In this document: positions 1-7,024 of the stretch, one piece after another | Layout of the letters: each line of letters starts with the position of its first letter | Numbering within the stretch: the first letter of the stretch is position 1 | Notes under the pieces: generated by a model | Databases searched by the model: none | What the model was told of the DNA's origin: nothing | Seen by the model: only the letters and a program-made list of their open reading frames with translations | NCBI GenBank assembly: GCA_016296065.1 | Contig: JAEDKA010000050.1 | Span: 1 to 27,731, forward strand | DNA length: 27,731 nucleotides | Reading direction: 5' to 3' | Source: Kiritimatiellia bacterium | GTDB lineage: Bacteria; Verrucomicrobiota; Kiritimatiellia; RFP12; UBA1067 | Made by a program: the position numbers and the translations under genes

Positions 1-328
1 CGTCTATTCGGCAACTTGCTCGTCGGTGCTGATACCGGACGGAGACGGCGTGCGCATATCGCCCGAGCAAAGCGAGCATTGCGAAGCAATGTCACTAGAG
101 GCGTGTGCGCCCGCCCTACTGGATGCGCTTGACTTCCGAGTATTCCTCTACTTCGCGCCGAAGGCGGGCAAATTCGACGGATATTCCGACGAGGTTCCTC
201 TCGTCTGGGATGGTGTCGATTTTTCTGTGAAGTAGCATCGGAAACAACCCCTCACTGCGATTTCAGATAGTTGAGCAAGATCCAATTTCGTGCGGATGTG
301 CCGCGCAAGGCCGGGGCGGCCTTGCCAC
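1..328. other. Eroded gene-poor region
   Basis: I see no convincing intact gene here. The plus-strand frame 26-235 has no ribosome binding site and no recognisable family. On the minus strand, a 40-codon frame at 116-238 has a protein-like composition (hydrophobic and charged residues alternate as in a helix, ending ...RREVEEYSEVKRIQ). It could be the C-terminal scrap of a lost gene, but I cannot assign a family. A small hairpin lies at 77-91 (CATTGC, loop GAA, GCAATG). Together with the DUF1349 scrap and the MITE that follow, this looks like decaying sequence at the edge of an accessory region. Confidence 0.4.
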
Positions 329-466
329 ATGCGCGCCGGCGCGGGCGAGATACGCTTCGGAATCTACGCCTGCTCCCCGGAGGACTCGTCGTTTACGGCC
401 GTCTTCACCGACATGAAGATAACCGAATGCGCCTGGAAGGCGCACGACGGACAGCAGCCGGACTAA
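329..466 (+). pseudogene. C-terminal remnant of a DUF1349 (concanavalin A-like) protein
   Basis: Read from 329, the frame gives about 45 residues that match my memory of the conserved end of DUF1349 domain proteins. It contains EIRFGIYACSPEDSSF, then FTDMKITEC and the terminal KAHDGQQPD before a TAA at 464-466. DUF1349 proteins have a jelly-roll fold of roughly 190-220 residues and are thought to bind carbohydrate or another ligand. Only the last beta strands remain: the same frame meets a TGA at 272-274 and the intervening residues do not resemble the family. No start signal is present. The identification rests on motif recognition without a search; the truncation is seen directly. Confidence 0.6.
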
Positions 467-488
467 GTCCGTCGTCCGCGGCCCAGGT

Positions 489-497
489 TCAGTGAGC
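489..497. repeat. Target-site duplication, left copy
   Basis: TCAGTGAGC directly abuts the left inverted repeat of the MITE and is repeated exactly at 882-890 after the right inverted repeat. Removing the element and one copy restores a continuous sequence in which GCCCA (481-485) and TGGGC (894-898) could pair, so the insertion may have gone into a small hairpin. Confidence 0.85.
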
Positions 498-881
498 TTG
501 GAGGTTCCCCACTTTTTCTGGCATGAAAACGGCCACACCCCAGTAAACAAAGGGTGAAGTGGCAATTTTCATTTTGCGTTAAGTGAAAATCCACTTCCGG
601 TTTGTAATTGAACTCCGAGCGTTTGGGCTCTCGCTACCGCTTCGCCGCTTCGCACCATACAACGGCTATACATGTGTCGGTTGAAGTGTTTTTGGATGCG
701 GCTGTGCCGCATAAAACGGCCGAAGGCCGCTATAATCACAGCAAAGAGCGTCTCCTGGGTGTGGTTGAAAAGTGCGGAGCAGTGAAGCGGTAGCGGGAAC
801 CCTAACCATCGGAGTTTTTGAAATTCCGCGCGGGTTGTCGGGAAGGGGCGGCAGTACCTGCGAAAATTGGGGAACCTCCAA
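498..881. mobile_element. 384-bp MITE-like element with terminal inverted repeats
   Basis: The left end TTGGAGGTTCCCCA (498-511) is repeated perfectly and inverted at the right end (868-881), and the similarity continues imperfectly into a T-rich stretch. The element is flanked by a direct 9-bp duplication, TCAGTGAGC, at 489-497 and 882-890. Inside, 611-655 and 772-816 form a long inverted repeat (about 37 of 45 positions pair, including a perfect 12-bp core CGCTACCGCTTC), so the single strand folds into a large hairpin. No transposase is encoded, so a partner element elsewhere in the genome would have to supply it. Two further small hairpins lie in the central loop (698-710 and 717-729). The family is not identified; a 9-bp duplication occurs in several IS families. 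Confidence 0.85.
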
Positions 882-890
882 TCAGTGAGC
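882..890. repeat. Target-site duplication, right copy
   Basis: This is an exact copy of TCAGTGAGC at 489-497, adjoining the right end of the 384-bp element. Confidence 0.85.
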
Positions 891-917
891 CCGTGGGCAC
901 CTCCTTATGCCAGGAAA

Positions 918-926
918 TGGTATAAT
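918..926 (+). promoter_or_regulatory. Extended -10 promoter of yqeY
   Basis: TGGTATAAT sits 26 nt before the yqeY start. No TTGACA-like hexamer is visible 16-18 bp upstream. The predicted start near 933 leaves a leader of about 20 nt that includes a purine-rich Shine-Dalgarno (AGGAAAGGA, 937-945). Confidence 0.75.
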
Positions 927-952
927 AGTGGGACTAGGAAAGGAAACGTCAA

Positions 953-1399
953 ATGTCGGAAATGTACGATAGGCTGATGGCGGACATGAAAGCCGCCATG
1001 AAAGAGCATGACATGGTCGCGGTGAACGCAATCCGCGGCGTGATCGCGAAGGCGAAGGACCTTACGGTGAACGCCGGGAAGGAAATGACCGACGAGGCCA
1101 TTCTCGCAGTCGTCTCCAAGGGCGCGAAGCAGCGCGAGGAGTCGATAGCGCAGTTCACTGCTGCGGGGCGCGCGGAACTTGCCGAGGGCGAGAAGAAGGA
1201 ACTCGAGCTTCTCAAGAAGTACCTTCCGGCGCAGCTTGGGGAGGACGAGGTCGCGGCGGTCGTCAAGGCGGTGGTCGCGGAGACTGGAGCCTCGTCGAAG
1301 AAGGACATGGGACGTGTCATGAAGGAGACGATGGCCCGTCTCAAGGGCCAGGCGGACGGCAAGCTCGTCTCCAGGCTCGTCGGCGCGGCGCTCCCGTAA
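953..1399 (+). CDS. yqeY: GatB/YqeY domain protein
   Basis: The 148-residue product has the length and layout of the stand-alone YqeY family, whose fold resembles the tail domain of GatB, the tRNA-dependent amidotransferase subunit. It opens with LMADMKAAMKEHD, carries the typical AIRGVIAKAKD segment near residues 26-36, and ends with the small helical domain (KYLPAQL through KKDMGRVMKETMARLKG near 122-138). The exact role is unknown; tRNA-linked amidation or tRNA binding is suggested for the family. A good Shine-Dalgarno (937-945) and a promoter at 918-926 support the start. It is monocistronic and lies just downstream of the MITE, whose insertion leaves the promoter intact. Confidence 0.9.
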   Translation: MSEMYDRLMADMKAAMKEHDMVAVNAIRGVIAKAKDLTVNAGKEMTDEAILAVVSKGAKQREESIAQFTAAGRAELAEGEKKELELLKKYLPAQLGEDEVAAVVKAVVAETGASSKKDMGRVMKETMARLKGQADGKLVSRLVGAALP

Positions 1400-1403
1400 G
1401 CGA

Positions 1404-1425
1404 GCGCAGATGCGCGATATTTTTG
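1404..1425 (+). terminator. Possible weak terminator after yqeY
   Basis: A short stem, GCGC-AGAT-GCGC (1404-1415), is followed by GATATTTTT. The stem is only 4 bp, so the call is tentative. Confidence 0.3.
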
Positions 1426-1462
1426 TGCAACATGCCATACAGGGGCAACCGCGTGCCGAATA

Positions 1463-1471
1463 TGATATAAT
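1463..1471 (+). promoter_or_regulatory. Extended -10 promoter of metXW, near-leaderless
   Basis: TGATATAAT ends 11 nt before the ATG at 1483, so transcription should start around 1477-1478 and leave a leader of about 5 nt. There is no Shine-Dalgarno upstream of the start and no clear -35 element. Confidence 0.7.
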
Positions 1472-1482
1472 ATGCGGCAATT

Positions 1483-3255
1483 ATGTCAGATAGTGTTGGA
1501 ATAGTCGAACGAAAAAAGGTAAGGCTCGCGCTCCCGGAGGGCGGGCTCAAGCTGGCTTATGGCGGGGTGCTGAAGGAAGTCGAGGTGGCGTATGAGGAAT
1601 GCGGCGCGCCGATCGGTCCGGACAACGTCATCTACATCTGCCACGCGCTCACGGGCGATTCCCATGTCGCGGGCATTCTGCCGGGCGAGGAGAAGCCGAG
1701 CGGATGGTGGGAGGATATGGTCGGCCCGGGGCGTGCCTTCGACACGAACCGCTTCCACATCATCTGCGCCAACGTGCTTGGCGGATGCCAGGGGACGACG
1801 GGCCCCATGTCGATCAACCCCGACACCGGCAAGCCCTACGGCTCGCAGTTCCCGCAGTACACCTTCGACGACGCTGTAGACGTCTTCAGGATGCTTCTCC
1901 ACCAGCTCGGCGTGAAGCGGCTCGCCGCTCTTGTCGGCGGAAGCTACGGCGGGCTCCAGGTCGTGAACTGGATGACCCGCTATCCCGACGAGATCGACAA
2001 GGTGTGCCTCATCGCGACGAGCGCGCACCTCAACACGCAGGCGATCGCCTTCAGCGTGATGAGCCGCAACTCGATCACGGACGATCCGAAGTGGCAGGGC
2101 GGAGACTACTACCTCGAAGGCGACGGGAAGGGCCCGCGCGCCGGTCTTGCCGCAGCGCGCCAGCTCGCTCACATCACGTATCTCTCGCGCGAGCTCCTGC
2201 AGGAGAAGTTCCAGCGTAACCTCCAGAAGAACTTCGTCGAGGCCCCGGCGGAGGATCGCGCGGAGCGCGACAGGCTCTTCAAGACGTATTTCCAGATCGA
2301 AAGCTATCTCGACTACCAGGCGATGAAGTTTGTGCGCCGCTTCGACGCGAACTCCTACCTGCACATCACGCGTTCGATGGACCTGTACGATCCGTGCGAC
2401 CGCTTCGGCTCGCTCGACGCGGCGTTCGCGCTCGTCAAGGCGCGCGTGCTCGTCGTGTCGTACGAAAACGACATCCTCTTCCCGGCGTGGCAGTCGAAGG
2501 AGATAACGGCGTCGCTGATGCGCATGGACAAGCGCGTGAGCTACTGCCATCTCGAGAGCGGGACTGGGCACGACTCGTTCCTCACGGACATCGAGCACCT
2601 TTCCAAAGTCGTCGGAGGCTTTCTCGGCAACCGCGAGGTCAAGGTCATGAAGTGGCAGGAGCGCCACCACAGGACCGTCCTCGCGATGGTGAAGGAAGGC
2701 TCGCGCGTCATCGACATCGGATGCGGCGACGGAACTCTCCTCGACGTCCTGAGGGCCAGGAAGGGCGTCAAGGGCGATGGCGTGGAGATTGACGTCGACC
2801 GCTACGAGGAGGCCATCGCCGACGGACACGACGTCATCTGGGAGGACGTCGACGAGGGACTTTCGATGGTGCCTGACGGACACTACGACACTGCGATCGT
2901 GTCGGACACGCTGCAGGAGGTGAAGAATCCGCGCGGACTTCTGCGCGAGGCGCTCAGGATCGCCGACGAGGCGATAGTGACGTTCCCGAACTTCGCGGCG
3001 TACAGGATCCGCCTCACCCTCGCGCTCAAGGGCCGGCTCCCCGTCTCGAAGCACCTTCCGTTCCAGTGGTACGACACGCCGAACATCCACCTCATCACGC
3101 TCAAGGACTTCCGCGCGCTCTGCGACAAGGAGGGAATCGAGATACTCGAGGTGAAGGCGGAGAGCCGCCACTTCATCGGGCGCATCCTCATGGCGCTCGG
3201 ATTCAAGAACCTCGGCGCGTCGCGCATAGTCGCCCGCATAAGGAGAAGGAAATGA
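1483..3255 (+). CDS. metX: Homoserine O-acyltransferase MetX fused to MetW
   Basis: This 590-residue protein joins two methionine-pathway modules. Residues 1-385 are an alpha/beta-hydrolase of the MetX family, which transfers an acetyl or succinyl group to L-homoserine. The HALTGDSHV motif is at 54-62, the nucleophile Ser154 sits in GGSYGG, and Asp330 (ENDILFP) and His363 (GTGHDSF) complete the triad. Residues 390-590 are MetW, a methyltransferase-fold protein with the SAM-type loop VIDIGCGDGTLL at 409-420. MetW is usually encoded by the gene next to metX and is needed for full MetX activity in some bacteria. The linker between them is only a few residues. It is translated from a near-leaderless transcript and overlaps cysE by ATGA. 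Acyl-donor choice cannot be read with certainty; acetyl is my guess because cysE follows. Confidence 0.93.
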   Translation: MSDSVGIVERKKVRLALPEGGLKLAYGGVLKEVEVAYEECGAPIGPDNVIYICHALTGDSHVAGILPGEEKPSGWWEDMVGPGRAFDTNRFHIICANVLGGCQGTTGPMSINPDTGKPYGSQFPQYTFDDAVDVFRMLLHQLGVKRLAALVGGSYGGLQVVNWMTRYPDEIDKVCLIATSAHLNTQAIAFSVMSRNSITDDPKWQGGDYYLEGDGKGPRAGLAAARQLAHITYLSRELLQEKFQRNLQKNFVEAPAEDRAERDRLFKTYFQIESYLDYQAMKFVRRFDANSYLHITRSMDLYDPCDRFGSLDAAFALVKARVLVVSYENDILFPAWQSKEITASLMRMDKRVSYCHLESGTGHDSFLTDIEHLSKVVGGFLGNREVKVMKWQERHHRTVLAMVKEGSRVIDIGCGDGTLLDVLRARKGVKGDGVEIDVDRYEEAIADGHDVIWEDVDEGLSMVPDGHYDTAIVSDTLQEVKNPRGLLREALRIADEAIVTFPNFAAYRIRLTLALKGRLPVSKHLPFQWYDTPNIHLITLKDFRALCDKEGIEILEVKAESRHFIGRILMALGFKNLGASRIVARIRRRK

Positions 3256-4004
3256 CGCTTCCTCAGAGAGTCGCCCACATCGTAAACCACGGCATGGCCG
3301 CGCTGCATCCGTGCGTCTACGGCGACCTCACGGCGCGCGGCGCGGTCGCGGACATCGCGGCGGATCTCCAGAAGGAGATAGCGCTCCTCTGCCCCGGCCG
3401 CGACGCGAAGGCGATAGTCGACGATTTCGTCGCGGCGCTTCCCGAGGTGCGCCGCCTTGTGGAAACCGACGTAGACGCCGCGTACGACGGCGATCCCGCG
3501 GCGACGAGCCGGATGGAGGTCGTGATGGCGTATCCCGGGCTCTACGCAGTCACCGTCCACCGGCTTGCGCACGTGCTCTACACCCTCAAGGTGCCGATCC
3601 TGCCGCGCGTCATGTCCGAGCTCGCCCACTCCAAGACCGGCATCGACATCCATCCGGGCGCCACGATCGGAGAGCGCTTCTTCATCGACCACGGGACGGG
3701 CGTCGTGATCGGCGAGACGACGGTCATCGGACGCAATGTGCGCCTCTACCAGGGCGTGACGCTCGGCGGCCTCTCCTTCGCGAAGGACGACAAGGGCGCG
3801 CTCGTGAAGGGCCTGAAGCGCCATCCGAACATAGAGGACAACGTCGTCATATACGCGAACGCTACGATCCTGGGCGGCGACACGACGATAGGGCACGATT
3901 CCGAGATCGGTGGCAGCGTGTGGCTCATCGAGTCTGTACCGCCCAATTCCCGCGTCTACAACAAGCCTCCCGCCCCCGTCATAAAGACGCTTGCGAAGGC
4001 CTGA
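3252..4004 (+). CDS. cysE: Serine O-acetyltransferase
   Basis: The 250-residue product acetylates L-serine with acetyl-CoA to give O-acetylserine, the acceptor for sulfide in cysteine synthesis. An N-terminal helical domain (about 1-125) precedes a left-handed beta-helix with IHPGATIGERFFIDHGTG (133-150). His147 with Asp146 corresponds to the catalytic pair, followed by VVIGETTVIG and the closing GGSVWLIESVPPNSRV. The start at 3252 is chosen because it overlaps the metXW stop as ATGA and follows AGGAGAAGGA. The frame is open further upstream, but that part is a shadow of metW. Co-transcription with metXW pairs the two activated amino-acid acceptors used in sulfur assimilation. Confidence 0.93.
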   Translation: MTLPQRVAHIVNHGMAALHPCVYGDLTARGAVADIAADLQKEIALLCPGRDAKAIVDDFVAALPEVRRLVETDVDAAYDGDPAATSRMEVVMAYPGLYAVTVHRLAHVLYTLKVPILPRVMSELAHSKTGIDIHPGATIGERFFIDHGTGVVIGETTVIGRNVRLYQGVTLGGLSFAKDDKGALVKGLKRHPNIEDNVVIYANATILGGDTTIGHDSEIGGSVWLIESVPPNSRVYNKPPAPVIKTLAKA

Positions 4005-4029
4005 TCCGAACCCGCGAAGCGGAGAAATA

Positions 4030-4038
4030 TGATATAAT
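4030..4038 (+). promoter_or_regulatory. Extended -10 promoter of the 4072-10658 operon
   Basis: TGATATAAT lies 33 nt before the first gene. No -35 is evident. A small hairpin, CCGC-GAA-GCGG (4012-4022), sits just upstream. The leader carries AAAGGA (4058-4063) as ribosome binding site. Confidence 0.7.
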
Positions 4039-4071
4039 TACTCCTATCGAAGACCCGAAAGGAAAATTTCA

Positions 4072-4683
4072 ATGAGAGACCTCTTTATTGTTGGCGCGGG
4101 CGGATTCGGCCGCGAGGCGATCTGGACCGTCGAGCGCATCAATGCGCTTTCGCAGCAGCCGCAGTGGAACATCATAGGCTATGCCGACGACGATCCCAAG
4201 TGGAAGAAGGGTGACAATTTCGAGGGCTTCCCGATTCTCGGCACGATAGAAGAGGCCTCTCGCGACTATCCGGGCGCGTCCGTCTTCATCGCGGTCGGCA
4301 AAAACACCAAGCGCGCGGACATCGCGAAGCGTCTGCGCGGGCACGACTTCCCGGCGATCATAGACCCGAAGGCCCAGATCTCGCCGACGACGGACTTCCT
4401 CGAGGGCGCGTTCATCGCGGCCGGTGCGGTGGTGCAGGTCGGCGCGGAGCTCGGCCGCTTCGTGATCGCCGGCGCGAACAGCGTCGTTGGACACGACGCG
4501 AAAGTCGGCGATTTCGTCAACATGGGCCCCGGCACGGTAATTGCCTCGGGAGTCAAGGTCGGCGACCGCGTTTCGTTCTTCGCCAATGCGTCCACGATGT
4601 CGTGGATCACCATCGGCGAGGATTCGGTCGTCAGCTGCGGCACCGGAGTCAAGGCGGACCTTCCGCCCGGCTCGAACATCTGA
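4072..4683 (+). CDS. PglD/NeuD-like sugar O- or N-acyltransferase
   Basis: This is a 203-residue member of the sialic-acid O-acyltransferase/PglD family, which acylates nucleotide sugars or surface sugars. The Rossmann-like N-terminal part starts with FIVGAGGFGREA (5-16). A left-handed beta-helix of hexapeptide repeats runs from about 95 to the end, and His141 in VVGHDAKVGD matches the family's catalytic His. The protein stops right after LPPGSNI, so it lacks the short tail (usually a GVPA-type segment) that closes many relatives. As first gene of an operon with waaA, a surface polysaccharide role is plausible. The sugar substrate cannot be deduced. Confidence 0.82.
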   Translation: MRDLFIVGAGGFGREAIWTVERINALSQQPQWNIIGYADDDPKWKKGDNFEGFPILGTIEEASRDYPGASVFIAVGKNTKRADIAKRLRGHDFPAIIDPKAQISPTTDFLEGAFIAAGAVVQVGAELGRFVIAGANSVVGHDAKVGDFVNMGPGTVIASGVKVGDRVSFFANASTMSWITIGEDSVVSCGTGVKADLPPGSNI

Positions 4684-4699
4684 GGCGGCTCGTAGCGCG

Positions 4700-7024
4700 A
4701 TGCTGAAGAAGGCGCTTTACAACCTGCTGTTCGCCGTCGTCTATCCGTTCCTTCTGCCTGGCTTCCTCGTCCGCATGCTTCGCCGCGGCGGATACGCCGC
4801 GCGGATGGGCGACAGGTTCGCGCTGTACCCGGAGGATGTCCTCGAGAAGTTCAGGGCGGCGGACGGCTTCGTCTGGATACACGCCGTCTCCGTCGGCGAG
4901 GTTCAGGTCGCGGGACAGCTCATGCGCGAATGGCGCAAGGCCGATCCGTCCGTCAGGTTCTGCTTCTCCACGACAAGCTCCACCGGATGGAAGACAGCGG
5001 AGAAGGAGGTCTCGCAGAACGACGTCCTTGTGTACAATCCGCTCGACTTCCCCAACTTCGTGAAGAGTGCGCTGAAGACGGTCCGTCCGCGCGCGATCGT
5101 CCTCACCGAGAGTGAGATATGGCCGAACTTCATCTGGACCGCGCGGAAGATGCGCATCCCGGTGTTTCTCGTGAACGCGCGCGTCAGCGACCGCAGCGCG
5201 CCGCGCTACAAGGCCGGACGCTGGTTCTTCGGCGACGTCCTCTCGTCCTTCACGCGCATCTTCGCGCAGTCCGACCTCGACGCGTCGCGCCTTGAGGCGG
5301 CCGGCGCGCCGAATGAGATCGTCGAGGTCACCGGAAGCTTCAAGTTCGACGTCGCTCACCGTAACGAGCCGAAGGAGAAAGAGCTGCGCGAATGGATAGG
5401 CCCCGGCCGGATACTCCTCGGCGGCTCCACATGGCCGGGCGAGGACAAGGTTCTGCTCGACATCTACTCCAGGCTACAGGACATCAAGCTCGTAATCGCG
5501 CCGCGGCACTTCGAGAAGGCCGACGCCGTCGAGGCGAACATCCGCGCGGCCGGCTTTGGCTGCATCAGAAGGAGCCGGGGAGACAAGGGCGAAGGCGTCT
5601 ATCTCGCCGACACCACGGGAGAGCTGATGGGACTCTACGGAATCGCCGACGCCGTTTTCGTCGGCAAGTCGCTTTGCGCGCACGGGAGCCAGAACATGAT
5701 AGAGCCATGCCTTTGCGGGAAGCCGACAGCGGTCGGACCCTACACCGAGAATTTCCGTCCGGTGATGAGCGACCTCCTCGCAGCGGATGCGATAGCGCAG
5801 GTCAAGGACGAGAAGGAGCTCGGGGAGTTCCTCGCCAAGGCGCTAAAGGACGACGGCGGACTCGGCGCGCGCGCCGCGGCGGCTGTTGAGAGGCGGCGCG
5901 GCGTGGTGCCGAAGTGCGTCGCCGCGATACGCGCCGCGCTCGCGTGCCTCGCGATTGCGCTTTTCGTCGCCGGCTGCGGGAAGGACTCTGCGGACGAGGA
6001 GGCAAAGCCTGCCGAGGAGCCGGAGGAGCGCACCTACCGTCCGGTGAAGATCGCCGCCGCGTGCATCGCCGCGATCGAGAAGCCGGCTGCGGCGAAGACT
6101 CTTCTCGCGGACGAGAAGGCCGAGGATTTCCGCCAGTTCCTCTCGCCGTTCGGCTTTGTCTGCGTTTCGAACGAAGAGTCTTCTGCGGAATCGCGCTACG
6201 ACATGGTCTTTCTCGCGGGGCGCGCAGGCGCTGAGGCCCTGCGCTCCGCGTACTCGAAGGTCGGCGAGAGCGGCGTCCTTGTGTGGCGCCTTGATGTCAA
6301 GGACATGCCGGCTGCGGCGTTCAAGGAATGCGTAGAGGCCTTTCCGTGCCCGGATGCGCACCTGTGGATGCAGAGCGTCGACGAGTGGACGATTGTCGGA
6401 CGGCGCACGCCGAGGAAGATAAGGATGGACGCGATGATGGACGTCTTCGCGCGGGAGGAGGCGTTCGAAGTGCTTGCTGAGGCGAAGGCGACGGCGCTTT
6501 CGGACGTCTTCGCGTGCTATGTCGGAAATCTCTCCGACACGGCGGACGCGTTCAAGTCCGGCGATCTTTCCGTAAATGTCCGCCCTGAGTTCTTCGTGAC
6601 GAAGGACATCCCCTCTCTCGACTGGGTCTCGCGCGGCGACGTCGATGAAGACATATACCGCGACACGCTTGCCGAGATTCGGTCCATGCAGGTCGTCCGC
6701 AGGCTCGTGATACAGGGCGACCTCACGGCGGCGAAGGGCGGGGACGAAAATGCCGACGCGGCGACGGAGATGTGGTCGCGCGCGTTCAAGCGTAATCCGC
6801 GCGATCCCATGCTCCTTGACCGCCTTGACCGTCTCGCGCGCAATGCTGGATCGCTCCTGCGCATAGGCAACGTCGCCGCGGCGGCGAAGTGCTACGAGAC
6901 GATGGTAGTGATTAATCCGTTGGACGCTTCCGCTGTGTTCAACTACGGAATATGCCTCCGTCGCCTCGGCAAGAAGGAGATGTCCAACCAGGTTCTGGAG
7001 CGGGCGAGGGAGCTCAGGAAATGA
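4700..7024 (+). CDS. waaA: Kdo transferase WaaA fused to a lipoprotein-like TPR domain
   Basis: Residues 1 to about 411 form a complete GT30 Kdo transferase, which adds Kdo to lipid IVA at the inner membrane. They include an N-terminal hydrophobic anchor (5-24), HAVSVGEVQVA, TESEIWPN, GSTWPGED and the late GSQNMIEP donor-site region. No stop codon follows. The frame runs into a basic and hydrophobic stretch ending LFVAGC, a textbook lipobox with Cys426, then an acidic linker and about 340 residues resembling a degenerate methyltransferase/spermidine-synthase-like fold. A TPR-like tail (roughly 660-774) includes AAKCYETMVVINPLDASAVFNYG. A GTG at 5903 or 5906 could start the lipoprotein separately (MPKCVAAIRAA...). 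The overall length of 774 compares with about 425 for ordinary WaaA. It overlaps the next gene by ATGA. WaaA is certain; whether the product is one chain is open. Confidence 0.85.
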   Translation: MLKKALYNLLFAVVYPFLLPGFLVRMLRRGGYAARMGDRFALYPEDVLEKFRAADGFVWIHAVSVGEVQVAGQLMREWRKADPSVRFCFSTTSSTGWKTAEKEVSQNDVLVYNPLDFPNFVKSALKTVRPRAIVLTESEIWPNFIWTARKMRIPVFLVNARVSDRSAPRYKAGRWFFGDVLSSFTRIFAQSDLDASRLEAAGAPNEIVEVTGSFKFDVAHRNEPKEKELREWIGPGRILLGGSTWPGEDKVLLDIYSRLQDIKLVIAPRHFEKADAVEANIRAAGFGCIRRSRGDKGEGVYLADTTGELMGLYGIADAVFVGKSLCAHGSQNMIEPCLCGKPTAVGPYTENFRPVMSDLLAADAIAQVKDEKELGEFLAKALKDDGGLGARAAAAVERRRGVVPKCVAAIRAALACLAIALFVAGCGKDSADEEAKPAEEPEERTYRPVKIAAACIAAIEKPAAAKTLLADEKAEDFRQFLSPFGFVCVSNEESSAESRYDMVFLAGRAGAEALRSAYSKVGESGVLVWRLDVKDMPAAAFKECVEAFPCPDAHLWMQSVDEWTIVGRRTPRKIRMDAMMDVFAREEAFEVLAEAKATALSDVFACYVGNLSDTADAFKSGDLSVNVRPEFFVTKDIPSLDWVSRGDVDEDIYRDTLAEIRSMQVVRRLVIQGDLTAAKGGDENADAATEMWSRAFKRNPRDPMLLDRLDRLARNAGSLLRIGNVAAAAKCYETMVVINPLDASAVFNYGICLRRLGKKEMSNQVLERARELRK

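Noticed and set aside
26..235. 69-codon plus-strand frame at the window start
   Set aside because: No ribosome binding site, no family resemblance, and the opposite strand looks at least as protein-like over part of it.
731..736. TATAAT inside the MITE as an outward promoter
   Set aside because: No TG extension, no -35, and a GC hairpin directly upstream; yqeY has its own better promoter after the element.
608..793. 61-codon frame inside the MITE
   Set aside because: Lies across the internal inverted repeat; no transposase motifs or ribosome binding site.
1486..3171. 561-codon minus-strand frame opposite metXW
   Set aside because: Charge-rich shadow of a GC-rich real gene with clear domains on the plus strand.
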